Below are positions 37,901-40,431 of a stretch of DNA of 40,431 nt, piece by piece. Under the pieces are notes generated by a model, which was not told the DNA's origin, did not search any database, and saw only the letters and a program-made list of their open reading frames with translations. The DNA is from a virus. The stretch lies in IMG/VR virus record IMGVR_UViG_3300035698_016663, positions 1 to 40,431 of that record; one strand, given 5' to 3'. The position numbers and the translations under genes are program-made. Position 1 is the stretch's first letter, and each line of letters starts with the position of its first letter.

Positions 37901-39353
37901 TGTTGATAGAGAACTTATTAAAACAAGAGCAGCAAATAATCCATTTGCATTCTTACTTAAAAAGGCTTGGCAATTATCTGATGACAGAGAATCTATCCTA
38001 AGAACCGCCTATGCTTCTTATCTTTTAAAGGGGATGGAAGCTGGAAATGGACTGGATTTGATTAAAGCTCACAATTGGATAGATACTGACGGCTTAAATA
38101 CAGAGGATGGTCTTGGAAAGATTGCAAGAGATTTATTAATAGACTACTCTTGGTTTTCCAAAACATACAAGAGATGGATAAGAGGTTTAGTCTTTCCATT
38201 TGGAACGTGGTATCTACGTGCTTCCCAACAAACTTGGAATTGGAGTATGAAGAACTTAGGTAAAGCTTTGGTAGCCTTCTTCACCCTTCCATTTATAGGA
38301 GCTTGGTATAATAGCAGAAATGATAAAATAAAAGAACTCGAAAAACAATTACCAGATACTGTTAGAGACAGAATCCATTTTGTTTTGGGAGAGACTGAGA
38401 AAGGAGAAATTGACGTCTATATGCCACAGTTACCACAAGATGCTTTAATAGGAACAAAAATCTTTAGCATAATTACCTCCCAAGCAACTATGGTTATCAA
38501 TGGAGAGAAGAATGTTAGAGACGCTTCTATAGACACAATTAAGAGATGGGGAATCAGAGAATTACAGGGAATAGCATACTTGCTAAATCCTGTGGTTAGA
38601 ATGATACAAGGAATGATAGACGGAAAAGACCCATTCGATAAGAGTCCAGTTTATTCTAACGACCCTAGTAGAATGAATGAATTTGACAAAGCTAAGGACA
38701 GAGGAATGTTTATCATAAAAGCTTCCGTGCCATTCTTAACTGACTTAGTTAAAACTTACCAGTTTGAAATTCCAATAGATGTAGCTGCCAGAGACTTGGC
38801 TAATTCTTTAGCTGGGAAAGGAATGCTTGGATTGTATTCTATGAGCAAAAAAGGAAAAGTTATTTTGAATGACCCAACAACTGGTCAAGAAATTGAATTA
38901 GACTGGGATGATATGGCTAAAATTTCAGCAGTAGAAAATGAAGAATTAAAACTTATTGGAAAGATTCAAAACAAATGGATAGATAGTGGTTTAGTACCAG
39001 AAGCCTTTATGAAAACAGAAGAATACACAGAATCTTTGGACAAGGTTTGGGATTTATGGACTAAAACATTTCCAACTATTCAAGATGAAATTGGAGAAGA
39101 AGAAAAATATTCTTTAATGGAAACTGAATTGGGAGACAGATTAGCTAACGCTTTAGGAGCTGATGCTTCTTCCGCCCAGAAATGGTATAACATTCAACTC
39201 AAGAGAGCAAAAGACCCAGAAAAAATAGAGAAGTTAAAAGAGGATTACGAGGCTGTCAAAACAGATAACTTCATTAGTTCTTTAAAAAGAAAGTCGAAAA
39301 CCGCAAGAGGTCTATACCTCAGATATTTAGAAGAAGAATCATCATTGAAATAA
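34935..39353 (+). CDS. Very large internal virion/ejection protein, 1472 aa
   Basis: This is the largest gene of the window. The N-terminal 300 residues are helical (EQIEVAKGEMPLATYSASLL) with a hydrophobic Gly/Ala-rich segment near 285-330 (GWGTGMAVVSGLPTVPQQTG; WAAILGGGMVAAEKLLV) that could enter a membrane. The middle is helical with Pro-rich linkers (VPALPATPGLPPTLIEAGLP). Residues around 640-1100 resemble the large-polyvalent-protein-associated regions of giant phage proteins (AIWGGLTEKEVADSVEIIFA; ARAGSFNLNNMIGDTWMALM). No lysozyme, RNA polymerase or protease motif was seen. Size and place fit a protein ejected with DNA to form a conduit into the cell; a tape measure is less likely without tail-tube genes. 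Confidence 0.55.
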   Translation: MADYIPLSRQGIKPEEDTKGYIPLQQQTPESRERLFNWVDQQEKIKVAQEEGEKAFKDAEDQARLTSIATETVKGVFKKQTWSKLKNIVSEDIGALKHFLPALKETLFDKPTIPMVIQEFSDTFLPTRMLGALDKHFGLSEKMEEIEENIEARTQGIRKTLGMTQTTEGDRAVLRQKALEDYGKELEQIEVAKGEMPLATYSASLLGHVGSAYFYGKMFAPLDKLVAAKIPLSTQVFNSTLGEIAKALPSSISTATTIRTLTEVAGQLESGEFSMLNVGREFIKGVGWGTGMAVVSGLPTVPQQTGWAAILGGGMVAAEKLLVNGEITKEDFPDIVTNAAVTALIVNIGANARTKQFQRNYQDAFQKYVVSENLPGDKALKEQTVDLLAKLNASVVSAGPGTPEGKLAQSAFNKIYANTLLKEGVDYVKVDELGNIVKGGTPPKSLSELLTPEEKFIIEQINQTVGNPPPLVGELFREAPLVREAETPDIISQLDNVIIPAINAEIGVPALPATPGLPPTLIEAGLPVSIMVEDLGKEEQVLVKVFNKEKNGFVNVGEVKAIQNSIVNDPAIVKAYEKGVEKEKELAKKEGERGSVKLPTSNLKDKISEQVSGIVNHIEDIVKPFAFYPDLPMELRNDVRKFIGYIGQAEKSVYEIAGTAIWGGLTEKEVADSVEIIFARNEVARQKQSRGNPEITLSEATQTLSELESKASQKIIDSTKVWKQAASIARTKLGLPDNAGFDDYAPLYVKDYTIGSTFSVGLPSTLKNPFKGYTKKAKGTTKEYIKSSDALLGYLLQVEYHNLLEAFIKDTAKRYDITTKLSKAQKTALFGMTKGGKTRSYAKPGRVYIIDDEKYTAYSPDAPFTRQLYPTVGGLMVVGGYKKTFLLPENIYSAFKSFVEKGNRPLYLINRAVGFWKTMAIMARAGSFNLNNMIGDTWMALMQSPEPIKLLDEVQIAISYLTTKVGEYTPYQKKLDNFVNKHVILEAGYVDRELIKTRAANNPFAFLLKKAWQLSDDRESILRTAYASYLLKGMEAGNGLDLIKAHNWIDTDGLNTEDGLGKIARDLLIDYSWFSKTYKRWIRGLVFPFGTWYLRASQQTWNWSMKNLGKALVAFFTLPFIGAWYNSRNDKIKELEKQLPDTVRDRIHFVLGETEKGEIDVYMPQLPQDALIGTKIFSIITSQATMVINGEKNVRDASIDTIKRWGIRELQGIAYLLNPVVRMIQGMIDGKDPFDKSPVYSNDPSRMNEFDKAKDRGMFIIKASVPFLTDLVKTYQFEIPIDVAARDLANSLAGKGMLGLYSMSKKGKVILNDPTTGQEIELDWDDMAKISAVENEELKLIGKIQNKWIDSGLVPEAFMKTEEYTESLDKVWDLWTKTFPTIQDEIGEEEKYSLMETELGDRLANALGADASSAQKWYNIQLKRAKDPEKIEKLKEDYEAVKTDNFISSLKRKSKTARGLYLRYLEEESSLK

Positions 39354-39354
39354 A

Positions 39355-39540
39355 ATGCAAAACAGACCATTCGATACAGAATTAGAAATCGCAGCGTTAG
39401 CAATTGGTGCAATAGTAATTTTAGAATCTATTGCTCTATGGAAGGGTGTTAATGGAACAATGTTCGGAGCAGCTATGACTTGCATAGGTGTGATTATAGG
39501 ATATGTATTTAAGACCTATAAAGTTAGAAAAGATAAATAG
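39355..39540 (+). CDS. Two-TM holin-like protein, 61 aa
   Basis: The ATG is one base after the previous stop. Two hydrophobic helices (about residues 11-27, IAALAIGAIVILESIAL, and 33-50, TMFGAAMTCIGVIIGYVF) flank a short turn (WKGVNG), and a basic C-terminus follows (KTYKVRKDK). Size, topology and place at the end of the virion genes are those of small holins. No endolysin was found in the window; it may lie further right. Confidence 0.6.
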   Translation: MQNRPFDTELEIAALAIGAIVILESIALWKGVNGTMFGAAMTCIGVIIGYVFKTYKVRKDK

Positions 39541-39541
39541 C

Positions 39542-39569
39542 TTGACAAGGTTTTAAAATATGAGACAAT
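39542..39569 (+). promoter_or_regulatory. Weak candidate promoter before the 39647 gene
   Basis: TTGACA (39542-39547) is followed after 16 nt by GACAAT (39564-39569). It lies just after the holin-like gene and could give separate transcription of the 39647 gene and the structured RNA. Confidence 0.3.
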
Positions 39570-39606
39570 TAAATCATATGATTAATATGATAAAAAACAT
39601 GGCTTA

Positions 39607-39619
39607 GTAAAGTCGAAAT
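39607..39619 (+). promoter_or_regulatory. Variant GGTCGRA leader box
   Basis: GTAAAGTCGAAAT lies about 27 nt before the ATG at 39647, differing from the other boxes by one missing G. The leader has no Shine-Dalgarno. Confidence 0.35.
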
Positions 39620-39646
39620 ATTAACAACCTAATTAAGTCATTATAT

Positions 39647-39871
39647 ATGAGCAATTTTAAAAGAGGTGACGTAGTAAAACACATCTCAACCAAACAAGAG
39701 ATGGTAGTTTTAAACTTACGTCACGAGAGAGAAGAGTCTGATTGGAACTACAGAAGGAAAGAAAAAGATACAATCAAAATCATCAAAGAAGACCAAATTG
39801 AATGCAGATATACCTCTACAGATTGTGGTTTCTGTACCGAATGGTTCTATCCAGAAGAATTAGTGAAATAG
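39647..39871 (+). CDS. YodC/DUF2158-like small protein
   Basis: This 74-residue protein opens with FKRGDVVKHISTKQEMVVLN and closes with DQIECRYTSTD and EWFYPEELV. That is the pattern of YodC-type DUF2158 proteins (FK-x-GDVV, a central M-V strand, a C-R/W strand and a final F-x-EE-L), a small SH3-like beta barrel of unknown function found in bacteria and phages. It is longer than usual by a charged insertion (RHEREESDWNYRRKEKDT). Confidence 0.65.
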   Translation: MSNFKRGDVVKHISTKQEMVVLNLRHEREESDWNYRRKEKDTIKIIKEDQIECRYTSTDCGFCTEWFYPEELVK

Positions 39872-40382
39872 AATAGTGTCATAGTCTTTGCTCAGAAAGC
39901 TTATAGCTTTCTGGGTAATAGATAGATTGAGTGCCGTCAAAGAATACGGCTTTGGATTAGCAAAAATCAGGTCTATATCCGAGATATTCGAGGGTCGAAA
40001 GTCCCTAGTATAATATGCTAGTTAACTGGCAGACTATACGGGTAGTATGAGTGTACTGTCACTTGGACAAGTTCCTAATTACCACAAACATCTATCTAAT
40101 ACCCAGCAAACTATGCTGGAGAAAGACCCTTTGAGGACCCTAATACTCAACCAACTTCGGTTGGTTGGGCGAGAATAATAGTAACCTAGTATATATGCGG
40201 ATTGCTTTGGCTAGAATTATTATTCTTACCCGACCAACTAAGGTCATAGTAGTTCTTTGAAGTCATGGGCGTAAGGAGGTGATTCGACCGCAAGATGAGT
40301 ATGTTGTGTAAAAAAAAGTTGACAGGCATAGGCTACCGCACAACTGCATCTTAATCCCGTTAGACATGATGGAGGAGTAATT
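39872..40382 (+). ncRNA. Candidate large structured phage ncRNA
   Basis: These 511 nt hold no credible gene but many helices. They are CAGAAAGCT/AGCTTTCTG (39893-39913), GCCGT/ACGGC (39933-39950), a GAAA-capped stem AGGG/CCCT (39991-40006), CCAGCA/TGCTGG (40103-40119), an 8-bp stem with UUCG loop (40148-40167), and a 19-bp imperfect helix 40160-40180 with 40218-40238 that excludes the UUCG hairpin. A last hairpin GTTGTG/CACAAC lies around 40303-40346. Length and place at the end of virion genes recall the ornate phage RNAs GOLLD and ROOL, but I cannot confirm membership. Confidence 0.55.
40273..40291 (+). promoter_or_regulatory. Extended complement to the 16S rRNA 3' end
   Basis: AAGGAGGTGAT (40273-40283) is an 11-nt perfect complement to the usual bacterial 16S 3' end, and CCGC four nt later also matches. 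The nearest ATG is 15 nt beyond GGAGG and opens only a 19-residue frame (40295-40354), so ordinary initiation is doubtful. Confidence 0.5.
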
Positions 40383-40431
40383 ATGCAAACTTGTACAAAA
40401 TGTGGAAGAATTGTATCCGACAAGGAAGAAA
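40383..40431 (+). CDS. Partial zinc-knuckle protein (N-terminus)
   Basis: The gene begins at ATG 40383 with GGAGGAG 5-6 nt upstream, the best ribosome binding site near the right end, and runs off the window. Visible residues MQTCTKCGRIVSDKEE hold a CxxC knuckle as in the N-terminus of many phage HNH-type or zinc-ribbon proteins. No further call is possible. Confidence 0.6.
   Translation, partial: MQTCTKCGRIVSDKEE

Noticed and set aside
34935-39353. Tape-measure protein
   Set aside because: No tail-tube, chaperone or baseplate genes are present, and the sequence is a multi-domain helical protein next to short-tail genes.
39560-39607. 15-residue frame MRQLNHMINMIKNMA
   Set aside because: Too short and without a ribosome site; likely chance in an AT-rich gap.
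39877-40260. Group I intron (AGACTATACGGG resembles an R element; CATAGTC resembles an S element)
   Set aside because: The S-like segment lies upstream of the R-like one, the downstream CATAGTAG does not complete the G-binding pair of P7, and no split exon is seen. A covariance search is still worthwhile.
40262-40360. tmRNA or tRNA-like gene (GATTCGACC resembles part of a tmRNA 5' end)
   Set aside because: No T-arm GGTTCRANTCC, no acceptor stem and no tag frame in the right place.
1-40431. Alternative genetic code (TAG or TGA recoding)
   Set aside because: TAA, TAG and TGA all end genes at tight junctions, including many ATGA overlaps, and no in-frame stops interrupt conserved proteins.

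Overview
This window is part of the genome of an AT-rich, double-stranded DNA tailed bacteriophage that I cannot assign to a known genus. The phage assignment rests on an uninterrupted head module (TerS, TerL, P22-type portal, scaffold, HK97-fold coat, decoration protein) followed by adaptor, nozzle, fibre and ejection-type proteins. No tail tube, tape measure, sheath or baseplate gene is visible, so a short-tailed (podovirus-like) virion is the best inference. TAA, TAG and TGA all end genes, so the code is standard. No tRNA, integrase, CRISPR array or polymerase gene was seen. The host cannot be named; the promoters match bacterial sigma-70 consensus closely.

Layout. (1) 1-2425, minus strand: a tight operon of small genes (HTH protein, two-TM peptide, SWIM zinc-finger protein, SAM methyltransferase) behind a TTGACA-17-TAATAT promoter. 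(2) 2426-2793: a control region with several candidate promoters, three GTGTCTGANNGCGT boxes and a bidirectional terminator. (3) 2794-10837, minus strand: a long early/middle operon read from a perfect TTGACA-17-TATAAT promoter at 10871-10899. It carries two zinc-ribbon proteins, a YopX-like protein, small membrane proteins, a MoxR/CobS-type AAA+ ATPase with a VWA protein that has a degenerate metallopeptidase motif, and a pair of paralogues. (4) 10838-11611: a divergent non-coding region with iteron-like repeats, a cluster of TACTAGTA palindromes and G-rich runs, plausibly origin and control DNA. (5) 11612-39871, plus strand: the late region.

Within the late region, a seven-gene sugar cassette (20660-26781: GT4 and two GT2 glycosyltransferases, a methyltransferase, a NodB-type deacetylase, a short UDP-glucose dehydrogenase-like enzyme and an SDR epimerase) lies between two genes whose products contain long Ser/Thr-only tracts (20349-20636 and 26795-28573). 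I infer a phage-encoded system for making mucin-like, O-glycosylated virion proteins. The two tracts are also direct repeats through which the cassette could be lost or exchanged.

The right end (39872-40382) is about 510 nt without a credible gene but rich in hairpins, including a UUCG tetraloop, a 19-bp alternative helix and a segment complementary to the 3' end of 16S rRNA; it is a candidate large phage ncRNA. Translation signals are unusual. Many genes lack a Shine-Dalgarno sequence. Seven early genes instead have an ATTATTAA-like box 10-15 nt before the start, and several leaders carry an AAAGGTCGRA box.
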